Below are positions 32,348-40,079 of a DNA stretch of 46,621 bases, in pieces (position 1 is the stretch's first letter; each line of letters starts with the position of its first letter). This stretch comes from a virus. A program made the position numbers and the translations under genes. The stretch covers positions 1 through 46,621 of IMG/VR virus record IMGVR_UViG_3300044713_000028. One strand, given 5' to 3'. The notes beneath the pieces are model-generated. The model did no database searches. It had not been told where the DNA came from and saw only the letters and a list, made by a program, of their open reading frames with translations.

Positions 32348-33837
32348 GGCTCCTGCTGGTCACCCTGCTGTGTGTGAGGGCCTTCGCCGCTGTTTCTGCG
32401 ACCACTCAATTCAACGTGCGCCAGGACGGCTCTGATACGAATGGCGGCGGGTTCGATCCCACCGTAGGATCACCGGGCACGAATGAGAGTCTGGCAGCGT
32501 CCGGCACTTCGATGACCGTGGTGGTCGGCGCCACCACGACACAAGGAACCGCGACACCAGCATTCAGCGCCACCACACACGGGCCGGGAAACCTAATGCA
32601 GATAACCTCGGGGAGCGGCTGTACGACGGGCGTGTTCCTGGAGCTATCGCAATCTGGCGGAACGGCGACATTTGATCGCTCACTTGGGAGCGCTGCCAGC
32701 GTTTGCACGGCGACTATCGGGGGGGGCTACGCAACCATCGCGGAAGCCTTGACCCAGGTGGGCAATTCGGGACAGCAGCATCAGGTTGTATGGGTGTGCG
32801 GTACGTGCGGTACAGGAACGTTCTCGATATCAACCGTGCTCAGCGTGAGCAGTGAGATTAACCTGATAGGCTACAGTTCCACGCACGGAGACATAACCCC
32901 GGCCTGTATCGTAGCGACAACCTGCACGCGCCCAACAGTCGAATCAAATACGGCGAGTGTAAATATGTTCCAGCCGAGCGGTTACTGTTGGATCGTGAAT
33001 GGGCTGAACATAGTGGCACAAACGAGTTTCACGCAGTACGCCTTTTTGCTCGGTGACAGCGCCTGTCTCACTCTCATAAATACCCGCGTGGCTGGAAACG
33101 GGGCAAGCAACACCGTCGCTATTGACGCCTACCACTCCCAGGTAACTATAGTCCTGCAAAACTCCGAGATTTACAACTGGAATTATGGGATTGCCTCCTC
33201 GTCCAACAATAGTTCGGCCAACACAGTGACCGCCATCGGCTCTTATATCCACGGAAATACCTACGGCCTGACCGATGCGGATCAACAGGGAAGCGGAAGC
33301 CCGTACACCTGGGTGTCGATCAACTCAGTTTGGGATTCAAACGGCTACGGATGGTACATGCAGGTTAACAACGCCGGGCTGAATTCTCAAATGATCGCCG
33401 TCAATAGCGTGTTCAGCAACTCCACACACGACGGTATCAACAGCCAGTCGGCATTCGCGGCCAACGGCGACCTCAATATCTATGGCACCAGCATCTTTTG
33501 GGGAAACGGCGGATATGGCGTCAATGTGCCATTCTCTGGCGGCTGCCTCCCGGAAGTAGGCAACTACGGGCAGACGGCCTACAATAACGGCGTCGGGAAC
33601 AACACCAGCGGGAATTATAATTGCGTTACCAGCGTGGGCGACGTGAGCCTGTCGAGCACCAGTCCGTTTTTCAATTCCAGCAGCGGAAACTTCGCGCTCA
33701 CGACGGCCGCCAAGACTTCCCTGGGTGCGGCCGGATTCCCCGGCGCTGCGCCTTTTGGCACGGGCTACGCGGCCATCGGCGCGTTACAGCCTGCTGCCGG
33801 CGCGAGTGGCCCTACTGCTTTCGTGTCTGTCCAATGA
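32344..33837 (+). CDS. Secreted parallel beta-helix protein (497 aa)
   Basis: Signal-like N-terminus (LLLVTLLCVRAFAAVSA), then FNVRQDGSDTNGGG and regular short strands with Asn/Gly/Ser turns through residues 100-430 (LINTRVAGNGAS, IYNWNYGIASSSNN, YIHGNTYGLTD), the pattern of pectate-lyase-like or tailspike beta-helices. It may bind or cleave surface polysaccharide. The signal peptide is unusual for a tailspike. No catalytic motif assigned. Confidence 0.65.
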   Translation: MRLLLVTLLCVRAFAAVSATTQFNVRQDGSDTNGGGFDPTVGSPGTNESLAASGTSMTVVVGATTTQGTATPAFSATTHGPGNLMQITSGSGCTTGVFLELSQSGGTATFDRSLGSAASVCTATIGGGYATIAEALTQVGNSGQQHQVVWVCGTCGTGTFSISTVLSVSSEINLIGYSSTHGDITPACIVATTCTRPTVESNTASVNMFQPSGYCWIVNGLNIVAQTSFTQYAFLLGDSACLTLINTRVAGNGASNTVAIDAYHSQVTIVLQNSEIYNWNYGIASSSNNSSANTVTAIGSYIHGNTYGLTDADQQGSGSPYTWVSINSVWDSNGYGWYMQVNNAGLNSQMIAVNSVFSNSTHDGINSQSAFAANGDLNIYGTSIFWGNGGYGVNVPFSGGCLPEVGNYGQTAYNNGVGNNTSGNYNCVTSVGDVSLSSTSPFFNSSSGNFALTTAAKTSLGAAGFPGAAPFGTGYAAIGALQPAAGASGPTAFVSVQ

Positions 33838-33995
33838 GATTCGCTCTTATATTCGCGATGCTGGTGTGGGGCAACGGCCCGCAGGAGCCGCCGAATCTTT
33901 GCGAGCAGTGCCGGATTCTCGGTGGACAGTGCATCGACGGTAGTTGTATACTTGCAAGACCGCACCGCGCGCCGGTACGGAATGGAGGACGATGA
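33834..33995 (+). CDS. Small secreted Cys-rich peptide (53 aa)
   Basis: ATGA-coupled on both sides. Hydrophobic start (FALIFAMLVW) then CEQCRILGGQCIDGSC, four cysteines like a small disulfide-bonded fold. Function unknown. Confidence 0.55.
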   Translation: MRFALIFAMLVWGNGPQEPPNLCEQCRILGGQCIDGSCILARPHRAPVRNGGR

Positions 33996-34291
33996 AACGA
34001 TACTGGAAGGTCTTGATTGCGGCCCTGGCCGCGCCGATTCTCGCCGTTGCGATTGTGGCTGCTATGCCCCCGCCCACCTGTGTACCGTGCCAGTGTTGCA
34101 ACTGCGCGTGGTACGCCTGCGTGTTCGATTGCTGCTGGGGGCCGTGCTCGGATGTTCAGAAGCGGGCGGCGGCAGATATCAAGTGGGCACCATCCTTCGC
34201 GAGACCGCTCGCAATGAAGGCTATCATGCTGGATTGGCGCTTGCATTACGGCGTGGTCGGCATGCTCGGTTTCGGAGGTAAGCAAAAGTGA
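33992..34291 (+). CDS. Membrane-anchored Cys-rich protein (99 aa)
   Basis: From ATG 33992. Hydrophobic stretch KVLIAALAAPILAVAIVAA (about 6-24) then CVPCQCCNC...CVFDCCWGPC, nine cysteines within about 25 residues. Suggests an exported metal- or disulfide-rich protein. No family recognised. Confidence 0.5.
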   Translation: MKRYWKVLIAALAAPILAVAIVAAMPPPTCVPCQCCNCAWYACVFDCCWGPCSDVQKRAAADIKWAPSFARPLAMKAIMLDWRLHYGVVGMLGFGGKQK

Positions 34292-34611
34292 AAGCGAACC
34301 GACTTCTATTGGCTCTTGTGGCTGTTCTGGTGGCGGCTGTCGGCTACCTCGGGTGGTATGTCAAGACTATGCCGTGTTGCCGTCACGAACGGGCCGCTTC
34401 AAAGGTGGCCGTGAGCGGATCGTTTTACGAGTGCCCCTATGCTCTGGCGAAAAAGCGGCCGGTTCAGGTAGCCTCGGATCATCTCGGCGCGAGAATCATC
34501 CCGGTGTGTCACGGGCCGGGCCCGTGCCCCGCCCCGAATTGCCGCAGCGGGTGCAATGACGATCCCAACACGTGCGGATACAACGGCTGCACGTGTGGCA
34601 TTAGCGAGTAA
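34288..34611 (+). CDS. Membrane-anchored Cys-rich protein (107 aa)
   Basis: GTG start coupled to the previous gene. N-terminal helix RLLLALVAVLVAAVGYLGWYV (5-25), then ten cysteines, mostly in the C-terminal third (CHGPGPCPAPNCRSGC...CGYNGCTCG). Similar layout to 33992, different sequence. Confidence 0.5.
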   Translation: MKANRLLLALVAVLVAAVGYLGWYVKTMPCCRHERAASKVAVSGSFYECPYALAKKRPVQVASDHLGARIIPVCHGPGPCPAPNCRSGCNDDPNTCGYNGCTCGISE

Positions 34612-34628
34612 AGGAGGAAGTAAAAACG

Positions 34629-34835
34629 ATGACGATGACCCTGAAGATGGCAGCGGCAACGCTGCTGGTTGGCGCGGCCCTGGCGCTTGCACATGGCCCG
34701 AGCTTCCCGCCCGATCCCTGGTGTGGCCGCATTCAGACGCAAGCCGTTCCGGTGCGCCCCACTCCAAAACCCGTTCCTATTGTGTTCTGCGTGCAAAACC
34801 CGCCGTTCTGCGTCGATATCACCATCGGCAGATGA
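34629..34835 (+). CDS. Small secreted Pro-rich protein (68 aa)
   Basis: Perfect AAAGGAGGA Shine-Dalgarno upstream. Signal KMAAATLLVGAALALAHG, then a Pro-rich region with three cysteines (PFCVDITIG end). ATGA-coupled to the next gene. Confidence 0.5.
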   Translation: MTMTLKMAAATLLVGAALALAHGPSFPPDPWCGRIQTQAVPVRPTPKPVPIVFCVQNPPFCVDITIGR

Positions 34836-36208
34836 TCCGGCGTATCACATTCGCGTCCCTGTTCCTCGCAGCCGGTCTGTACGGTCAATGCAGCTGCTCG
34901 TCACAGGCCGGCTGCAGTTCCATTTACAGCGGCGGTACGCCGACGCTGGCTACCTTCGTGGCCGATACCTGCGCGAGTTATGCCGCCGAGTACACGGCCA
35001 TCGCAAACAAGCCTCAGCCGAAGATTGTCCTGCAATGCCTGCTCGTGCCTGCGGCGGGCGCGTGGATCGCCACCGGGGTATCAACCTTCGGGCCAGCAAT
35101 CAATCAGTACATGGACCTGAATGCGGAGAGCGGATGCTCGCAACAGTTCGTGAACAGTTTAACGACCGCATGGTCTTGCGATGCGAGCTACTCAGCCTTT
35201 GCCAACGCGCAGGGAGTGCCGAACAACATCGGGTGCGATTGCGCGGGCGGGGGCACTCTCACGCCAAACGCCACGCCACCGGGCGGAAGCGGCCCGCACT
35301 GTAACACCCTGCACTACTACGATCTGATGAAGTCTCACGCCACCAGCACGAGCGTAACGCTGGTAAGCGGGTTCTATCCGAGCGGCGACTTCGCCACGTC
35401 ATTCAGTCTCACGCCGGGTACGGCCACGCCAGCGCAGTACATCGCCGCTATGGTTCCGCTGGCACAGGCGGCATTCACGCGCATGGGTTCATCCTTCGCC
35501 ACGCGCGCCACGGTCTACGAGGAGCCTCTCGAGGGGATGTTGGCGTGGGATTTTTCGGTTTCGCAGGTGACGACGATCATCGACGCGATGGCGGTTGCTA
35601 TCAAGGCGATCCAGTCGGGAACGCAGATATCCGCCGCAGCGACGGTTTCAGACTTCAATTACTGGACTGCGTGGCAATCGGACACGAACCTCAATGTTCT
35701 CTCGCTCGATGTGGTCGGCTCGTCCTGCAATCCGGCCGCGAACCAGTGGTATACCTACCTCGGCACGATGACGACTGACTTTGTCAAGACCACGAGCAAG
35801 AACATTTACATGGATCAGGGGCAATGGCCGTTCTTCTGTCCGAGCGCAGGAGCGCCCACCGAATCAAATTCCTACCTCGGCGTGCTCGATACAGCGTGGT
35901 CCGGGAACTGCGCGAGCAATCCGAACTCCTGTACGGGACTGGCGAATGAAGGCCAAGACGTGTTGGCGAAGTGGGCGAGCGTGAATGGCCTGAAATCTGT
36001 AACGGCGCCGTACTGCAATCTGATGTTCTACTTTTATACGAGCAATCAGAGCAACGACCACTGCTCGACCGGCTCTGCCAGCGGGACGGCCATGTCTTCG
36101 CTATCAGCCACGGATGCCGCAAATAACTGGCTGGCGCTGAGCAATTGGAATTTTGGAGTTACGATATCGAAAGTGGTGGCGAGTGGCGCTACCGTATCAG
36201 GAAAATGA
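34832..36208 (+). CDS. Secreted barrel-like protein, possible glycoside hydrolase (458 aa)
   Basis: ATG 34832, signal LFLAAGLYGQ. A Cys-rich N-terminal ~150 residues, then alternating strand-helix segments: TLVSGFYPSG, ATVYEEPLEGMLAWD, IIDAMAVAIKAIQSG, NLNVLSLDVVGSS, NIYMDQGQWPFF, SYLGVLDTAWSG, LMFYFYT. This resembles a TIM-barrel hydrolase with Glu in VYEEPLEG and Asp in YMDQG as possible catalytic residues. No family named. It could be an exported wall or glycan hydrolase. Confidence 0.5.
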   Translation: MIRRITFASLFLAAGLYGQCSCSSQAGCSSIYSGGTPTLATFVADTCASYAAEYTAIANKPQPKIVLQCLLVPAAGAWIATGVSTFGPAINQYMDLNAESGCSQQFVNSLTTAWSCDASYSAFANAQGVPNNIGCDCAGGGTLTPNATPPGGSGPHCNTLHYYDLMKSHATSTSVTLVSGFYPSGDFATSFSLTPGTATPAQYIAAMVPLAQAAFTRMGSSFATRATVYEEPLEGMLAWDFSVSQVTTIIDAMAVAIKAIQSGTQISAAATVSDFNYWTAWQSDTNLNVLSLDVVGSSCNPAANQWYTYLGTMTTDFVKTTSKNIYMDQGQWPFFCPSAGAPTESNSYLGVLDTAWSGNCASNPNSCTGLANEGQDVLAKWASVNGLKSVTAPYCNLMFYFYTSNQSNDHCSTGSASGTAMSSLSATDAANNWLALSNWNFGVTISKVVASGATVSGK

Positions 36209-36579
36209 AAACACTTCTCGCAATCCTTCTATTTGCGGCTTCTGCCATCGCGCAGACCAACCCGCATTCGGTAACGCTGACGTGGACATACATTCCGGGA
36301 GCGGGCACCTTCCCGGCGTCAGGCTTCCAGGTGCTTTCGGCGCCGTGCGCCACCACGGCATGCAACGGGCCCGGAACGTTCACGAACCTGGCTACGGTCG
36401 GTCCAACGGTGCTGACCTATGTGGACACTTCCGCTCAGGTGGTGGCTGGCGCGACGGTGTTCTACGAGGTGGAGACTACATCGACAGGAGGTAATTCATC
36501 GCCCAGCGCTGTTGTCAGCGCGGCGATCCCCTTTTCCTTGCCAGCCGCACCCGCTACTCTGCAGGCTGTTCCCAAATAG
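36205..36579 (+). CDS. Secreted fibronectin type III-like protein (124 aa)
   Basis: Signal LLAILLFAASAIAQT, then HSVTLTWTYIP and YVDTSAQVVAGATVFYEVETTS, the two hallmark strands of FnIII domains. Often binds sugars or cell surfaces. Ends the operon before the terminator. Confidence 0.65.
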   Translation: MKTLLAILLFAASAIAQTNPHSVTLTWTYIPGAGTFPASGFQVLSAPCATTACNGPGTFTNLATVGPTVLTYVDTSAQVVAGATVFYEVETTSTGGNSSPSAVVSAAIPFSLPAAPATLQAVPK

Positions 36580-36591
36580 CAAGTACTGCTG

Positions 36592-36631
36592 CAAATAAAA
36601 AGCCCGCGCCGGGATACTCACCGGGCGGGCT
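36592..36631 (-). terminator. Rho-independent terminator for the minus-strand unit
   Basis: AGCCCG/CGGGCT stem with inner CCGG/CCGG (36601-36631), followed on the minus strand by TTTTTATTT. It lies 31 nt past the stop of the minus-strand gene and also separates the convergent + operon. Confidence 0.75.
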
Positions 36632-36662
36632 GCGCAAGACCTGTAGGGCTACAGATCAAAAC

Positions 36663-37811
36663 CTAATAACTGATCGCTGTCACCATCCCATCTGTGCCGC
36701 TGGTGTAGGCTACGCGGTTCGTGCCGTCCACCGTGACGTATACGGCGTGCGCCACAGTGATTCCAGGCTGAACATTTCCGGGATACGGCCACGTGCCGCC
36801 AGATGCCGGTGCGAAGATAACTTGATTGGGGCCGGGAGGATTACCTGGAACTGCGTCGTCGTAGGTGGTCATGACGGAGATGTAAATGGTGTGGTGCGGG
36901 TCGAATGCCTGCCCGGTGGCGTAGTTTGGCTCCAGCGGGTAAGTGTTCATGTAGGCGTCAATGTTGTAATTGAGCCACGCAAACCCCTGTTGACCAAATG
37001 GAGGCGAGACGAGCCAAGACCCTCCGTACCCGTTCGGTAGTGGTTCGCTCTGGGCTAGGATCTGCTCGCCGTACCCGGTAACCGAGACGGGCTTAAGCAT
37101 TGGCGTGGGGACGAAAAGCCCGTTTTCCCCCTCGATGGTTGCCGTATTTCCTGGAAACCAGCCGCCGCCGCCTTGAATGCAGCGTGTGCCGAGATCGTAA
37201 TACCACCAGTCTGACACTTGATGCCCGTTGAGTGATCCAACGGCGGTGACCATAAGGCCGGTGTCGCCATTGCAGATCGGCATATAGGAGGCGTTCTGGA
37301 TCGTGTATCCGTCTGGCGTGCTCAACTGTTTGATAATTCCCTCTTGGTCCGTCTTGATCGACCACTCGACAAGCACGCCTCCCGAGGTGATGAAGGCTAT
37401 GCGGTCGGTGGCGTCAACTGAGATCGAGTATGGCCCACCGTTCGCGATAACGCCGGTCCAGACCTGATAGTTCGCCTGTCCTTGCGTCTGGACTGAGGAG
37501 GTCATGCTGAACACGGAAATGTAACTCACTCCGCTGTTTGTGCCGATGCACCACAAGTTGTTAAATAACGTGTCCACGTCGCAATCCTGCGGCGTCGATC
37601 CCATGAACTGCTCGAATAGAGGCGCGTGCGTCGTGGTCGATACTGCGGTCATCGACTGGCCGTAGGAACCGACCCACACCACCGAGTCGGACGGATCGAA
37701 AAACGCGAATCCGGCTCCGGGTACGCTCGTACTCCATTGAATCGCCGGGTTTATAGCCGCCGCGCAAACGAGCGCGGACAGCAGGAACAGTACTACCGTC
37801 TTGGTTCTCAT
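36663..37811 (-). CDS. Secreted beta-rich protein, minus strand (382 aa)
   Basis: ATG at 37811 after AAAAGGAAAAG. Signal VVLFLLSALVCAAA (5-18). Rest is beta-strand repeats with Trp, Gly and Tyr (VVWVGSYGQS, RIAFITSGGVLVEWS, WWYYDLGTR, FAWLNYN) with spacing like a beta-propeller. No blade motif proven. Transcribed against its neighbours with its own promoter and terminator, so probably an acquired accessory gene. Confidence 0.6.
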   Translation of the reverse strand: MRTKTVVLFLLSALVCAAAINPAIQWSTSVPGAGFAFFDPSDSVVWVGSYGQSMTAVSTTTHAPLFEQFMGSTPQDCDVDTLFNNLWCIGTNSGVSYISVFSMTSSVQTQGQANYQVWTGVIANGGPYSISVDATDRIAFITSGGVLVEWSIKTDQEGIIKQLSTPDGYTIQNASYMPICNGDTGLMVTAVGSLNGHQVSDWWYYDLGTRCIQGGGGWFPGNTATIEGENGLFVPTPMLKPVSVTGYGEQILAQSEPLPNGYGGSWLVSPPFGQQGFAWLNYNIDAYMNTYPLEPNYATGQAFDPHHTIYISVMTTYDDAVPGNPPGPNQVIFAPASGGTWPYPGNVQPGITVAHAVYVTVDGTNRVAYTSGTDGMVTAISY

Positions 37812-37851
37812 GCTTTTCCTTTTTGTTGAATTGTGCTGCTAATGATGCCAG

Positions 37852-37992
37852 TTAAGAATGCCTGTAGTTGTGGGTCGCCACGCGCCAGCGCCATGCCAGC
37901 CATTCGCGCAGGGTGTAGTGGCTTACGTCTCGCGCGCGCCAGATGCGCACCGTGATATCTTCCGCCAGGTGGGCGCCGCGTTCGCCGGTCAT
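37852..37992 (-). CDS. Hypothetical protein, minus strand (46 aa)
   Basis: Minus-strand ATG at 37992 overlaps the previous stop (ATGA). Contains ITVRIWRARDVSHYTLREWLAW, Trp/Arg-rich. No family recognised. Confidence 0.45.
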   Translation of the reverse strand: MTGERGAHLAEDITVRIWRARDVSHYTLREWLAWRWRVATHNYRHS

Positions 37993-38138
37993 TGCACCCT
38001 CCTGCGGTACTCCATCGCGTCTTCGGTGGCGCTGCTCATGACCGCCAGCGACCATTCGATTGCATCAATGCGATCCTGCATGGCCGCGGCTTCTGCCAGG
38101 ATGCTGTCACGCTCCGTTTCGGTGGTTATCAGTTCCAT
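37989..38138 (-). CDS. Small helical protein, minus strand (49 aa)
   Basis: ATG at 38138 preceded by GAGGGAAG, first gene after the promoter at 38157-38185. Charged helical sequence (TETERDSILAEAAAMQDRID). Function unknown. Confidence 0.5.
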   Translation of the reverse strand: MELITTETERDSILAEAAAMQDRIDAIEWSLAVMSSATEDAMEYRRRVQ

Positions 38139-38156
38139 GTGCTTCCCTCTGAGTAA

Positions 38157-38185
38157 ATAGTACGAAATATCCGCCTGGCGCGCAA
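38157..38185 (-). promoter_or_regulatory. Minus-strand promoter of the secreted-protein unit
   Basis: On the minus strand TTGCGC, 17-nt spacer, TACTAT (complement of 38157-38162). Divergent from the + promoter at 38313. Confidence 0.55.
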
Positions 38186-38312
38186 TGCTTTCTTTGGATA
38201 GCGTCAGGTACCTGTCGTACCAGAGGGAGGGGCGAACCGCCACCCGATCCGCCCTCTTGCATGGAACCAATTGCGCCAAGTTTACGACAATCGCGTGAAT
38301 TTCGCAAGGCGC

Positions 38313-38342
38313 TTGACAAATGGTACGAACATCACAGATAAT
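38313..38342 (+). promoter_or_regulatory. Sigma70-like promoter, near-leaderless start
   Basis: TTGACA (38313-38318, consensus), 18-nt spacer, GATAAT (38337-38342). The ATG of the zinc-finger gene is 10 nt downstream. Confidence 0.65.
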
Positions 38343-38352
38343 GTGCCTATGT

Positions 38353-38499
38353 ATGGGCGCGGCACTAAAGAAGAGATGCAAGCGAGGCCACCCGCTGAAT
38401 CCCGATACGGTGTATGCACGGGCCAACGGGCGGCGAGAATGCAAGCTCTGCTCCAAGCGGCGCGCCGCAGCAGCAAGAAAAAGGAGCAAGAATGTCTGA
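38353..38499 (+). CDS. Stand-alone zinc-finger protein related to HNH tails (48 aa)
   Basis: CKRGHPLNPDTV...CKLCSKRR repeats the zinc module found after the HNH cores at 15270 and 31057 (HPY...CRxC), but no HNH core is present. Basic tail follows. With its own consensus -35 promoter it may be a DNA-binding regulator or a remnant of an HNH gene. Overlaps the next start by 8 nt. Confidence 0.65.
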   Translation: MGAALKKRCKRGHPLNPDTVYARANGRRECKLCSKRRAAAARKRSKNV

Positions 38500-38941
38500 C
38501 ACGGTAGTGATCCCTTACCCCAATCCCGAGCCATCCTGCATCGCCGTTTTGGTCGGACCCTTCGGCGTCGGCGGTATGTACGATATCGGCTCGGAAATCT
38601 GCCTGCAGGAATACGGGCAGGCGCTTCTGGACTCGCTGCAGGTAGCGCTTACCGGCGCCGGTAAGGAGCGATTCACGAAGCCTTTGACGCTGGCCCAGGC
38701 GCAGGTGGCCGGCGGCAACTATGCGTACTATTGGCTGTATCCGCCGAACGAGAATCGCCGTGAGTGGTGGATTCAGGCCGACGTGGCTGATGGTGGCGGG
38801 TCGTGGCAGTGCGAGGCGCTTCTGCGCAGTCCCAACTTTTTCAAGGGTGGCGTGGTGACGGTGGACGGCGTTGTCACGCAGCCGGGAAAGTGGGTGTTCA
38901 AATCGCCGGGCGTGCCGACGTGGGAGTACAGCGGATCTTAG
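38492..38941 (+). CDS. Hypothetical protein (149 aa)
   Basis: ATG 38492 after AAAAAGGAGCAAGA. Beta-rich (TVVIPYPNPEPSCIAVLVGPFGVGG; WEYSGS end) with WW/WI pairs. May be a tail or host-interaction protein; no family recognised. Confidence 0.55.
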   Translation: MSDTVVIPYPNPEPSCIAVLVGPFGVGGMYDIGSEICLQEYGQALLDSLQVALTGAGKERFTKPLTLAQAQVAGGNYAYYWLYPPNENRREWWIQADVADGGGSWQCEALLRSPNFFKGGVVTVDGVVTQPGKWVFKSPGVPTWEYSGS

Positions 38942-38973
38942 CTAGGTCAGGTAATTTCATCAGGAGAAACGAA

Positions 38974-39225
38974 ATGTCATTTTGGTCAACACTTGAAGCC
39001 GATGTAAACAAGGGCCTGGAAGTCGCCGCGGGCGTTGTGGGCGTATTCGCGCCACAGTACGGGCCGCTGCTCACCGATATCGCGGAGGTCATCAGCGATA
39101 TTGAAACCGTTTTTGCCAAGCCGGTCACGTCTGTGCCGGAAGCCGCCGTCAGTGCCGCGGTGCAAAGCGTGGCGCACGTGAGCGCGATCAAGCAGGCGGC
39201 CGCGGCCAAATCACCTGCGTCTTGA
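38974..39225 (+). CDS. Hypothetical hydrophobic-patch protein (83 aa)
   Basis: ATG 38974 after AGGAGAAACGA. Helical, with a moderately hydrophobic stretch (VAAGVVGVFAPQYGPLLTDIAEVI). A holin-like role has been considered but it has no clear transmembrane helix; placed just before the two small membrane genes. Confidence 0.5.
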   Translation: MSFWSTLEADVNKGLEVAAGVVGVFAPQYGPLLTDIAEVISDIETVFAKPVTSVPEAAVSAAVQSVAHVSAIKQAAAAKSPAS

Positions 39226-39332
39226 AGCGGCTGGCCCTGTGCATCCTGGTGGTGGCTGGAATCGCGCTGGCAGCGATTAAGGCGCTACCGCTGGTGATTA
39301 TATGGTACATCCTGCACCACGCCATCTATTGA
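39222..39332 (+). CDS. Small one-helix membrane protein (36 aa)
   Basis: TTG start coupled to the previous stop (TTGA). KRLALCILVVAGIALAAIKALPLVIIWYILHHAIY is almost entirely hydrophobic after a basic start. Could be a short holin-like or spanin-partner peptide. Overlaps the lipoprotein gene in another frame. Confidence 0.5.
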   Translation: MKRLALCILVVAGIALAAIKALPLVIIWYILHHAIY

Positions 39333-39478
39333 TTGCTACTGCGCTGCTGCTGACCGGATGTACCGCATTCCACCGCATAACCAAAGTTCCGGCACCCGTG
39401 CCGCACGTATGCCAGACGTACCCGGCGTACTATGATCCGGGATGCTGCCCGAGCGATGACGGAGTGCATTGTAAGTGA
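39302..39478 (+). CDS. Small lipoprotein, possible outer spanin (58 aa)
   Basis: ATG 39302 gives basic residues, then LLIATALLLTGC with the lipobox LTGC (Cys20). The mature peptide is short, Pro- and Cys-rich (PAPVPHVCQTYP...CCPSDDG). Overlap with a membrane protein gene in another frame is the Rz/Rz1-type arrangement, but the partner is short. Lipobox argues for a diderm host. Confidence 0.6.
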   Translation: MVHPAPRHLLIATALLLTGCTAFHRITKVPAPVPHVCQTYPAYYDPGCCPSDDGVHCK

Positions 39479-39511
39479 GCATGGGGGTGAGCGCTGGGCG
39501 AGAGGGAAAGT

Positions 39512-39820
39512 GTGACCGATAAAGAGCTAGATGACATAGAGAATCGCCTGAACGCGGCGACTCCTGGCCTGTGGACCTACAAGTACGGGTTTAACCAACG
39601 GACTGGCTGTGAGGACACATACTTAGTGTCTGCTCCGCCCCAGTATGAGTTTCAGACCCACGATGACTGGTGGCGAACCGTTGAGAGGTGTGGTAGGGTT
39701 GCGGGGCGCAGCCACGGGGACGCTACTTTCATTGCACACGCACATCAAGACATACCTGCACTGCTGAAAGAGGTGCGCCGCGCTAGGCTAGCAGCAAGGA
39801 TGTTATTGGGGGCTGAATGA
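39512..39820 (+). CDS. Ead/Ea22-like protein (102 aa)
   Basis: GTG start. ELDDIENRLNAATPGLW at 5-21 and DATFIAHAHQDIPALLKEVRR near 70-90 are the conserved ends of Ead/Ea22-like phage proteins, whose function is unclear. Weak GAGAGGGAAA ribosome binding site. Confidence 0.7.
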   Translation: MTDKELDDIENRLNAATPGLWTYKYGFNQRTGCEDTYLVSAPPQYEFQTHDDWWRTVERCGRVAGRSHGDATFIAHAHQDIPALLKEVRRARLAARMLLGAE

Positions 39821-39893
39821 GTAGCCCTACCACCATACCGCTAATCCTTCTTGGGCAAAAGCGCTACCCCAACCGAACATTCCGCAAAATAGG

Positions 39894-40079
39894 TCAATAC
39901 AGAGAGGTTTTCGCAAGTTGCTCCCTGCTCACTATCCGCATTTCGCCGGCATAATCCACACATCCGAGAATCGCCCATTCCATCGTGCGGAAATTGGTTA
40001 CAGGCACGTGCAGCCGGTGCACTGGCGTTCCGCCCATAACCGCTAGTCTGCAAGCCAGCCAAGCAGCCGCCAGCTTCAT
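39894..40079 (-). CDS. Hypothetical protein, minus strand (61 aa)
   Basis: Minus-strand ATG at 40079 overlaps the methyltransferase stop (ATGA), so it is the second gene of that unit. WLACRLAVMGGTPVHRLHVP then NFRTMEWAILGCV. No family recognised; chosen over a longer antisense-like frame. Confidence 0.5.
   Translation of the reverse strand: MKLAAAWLACRLAVMGGTPVHRLHVPVTNFRTMEWAILGCVDYAGEMRIVSREQLAKTSLY

Noticed and set aside
32449-32460. tRNA T-arm-like string GGGTTCGATCCC
   Set aside because: It lies inside the beta-helix gene, and I see no acceptor stem or anticodon arm around it.
39784-39840. Weak hairpin GGGCT/AGCCC between convergent genes
   Set aside because: Only a 5-bp stem with no T-run; not enough to call a terminator.
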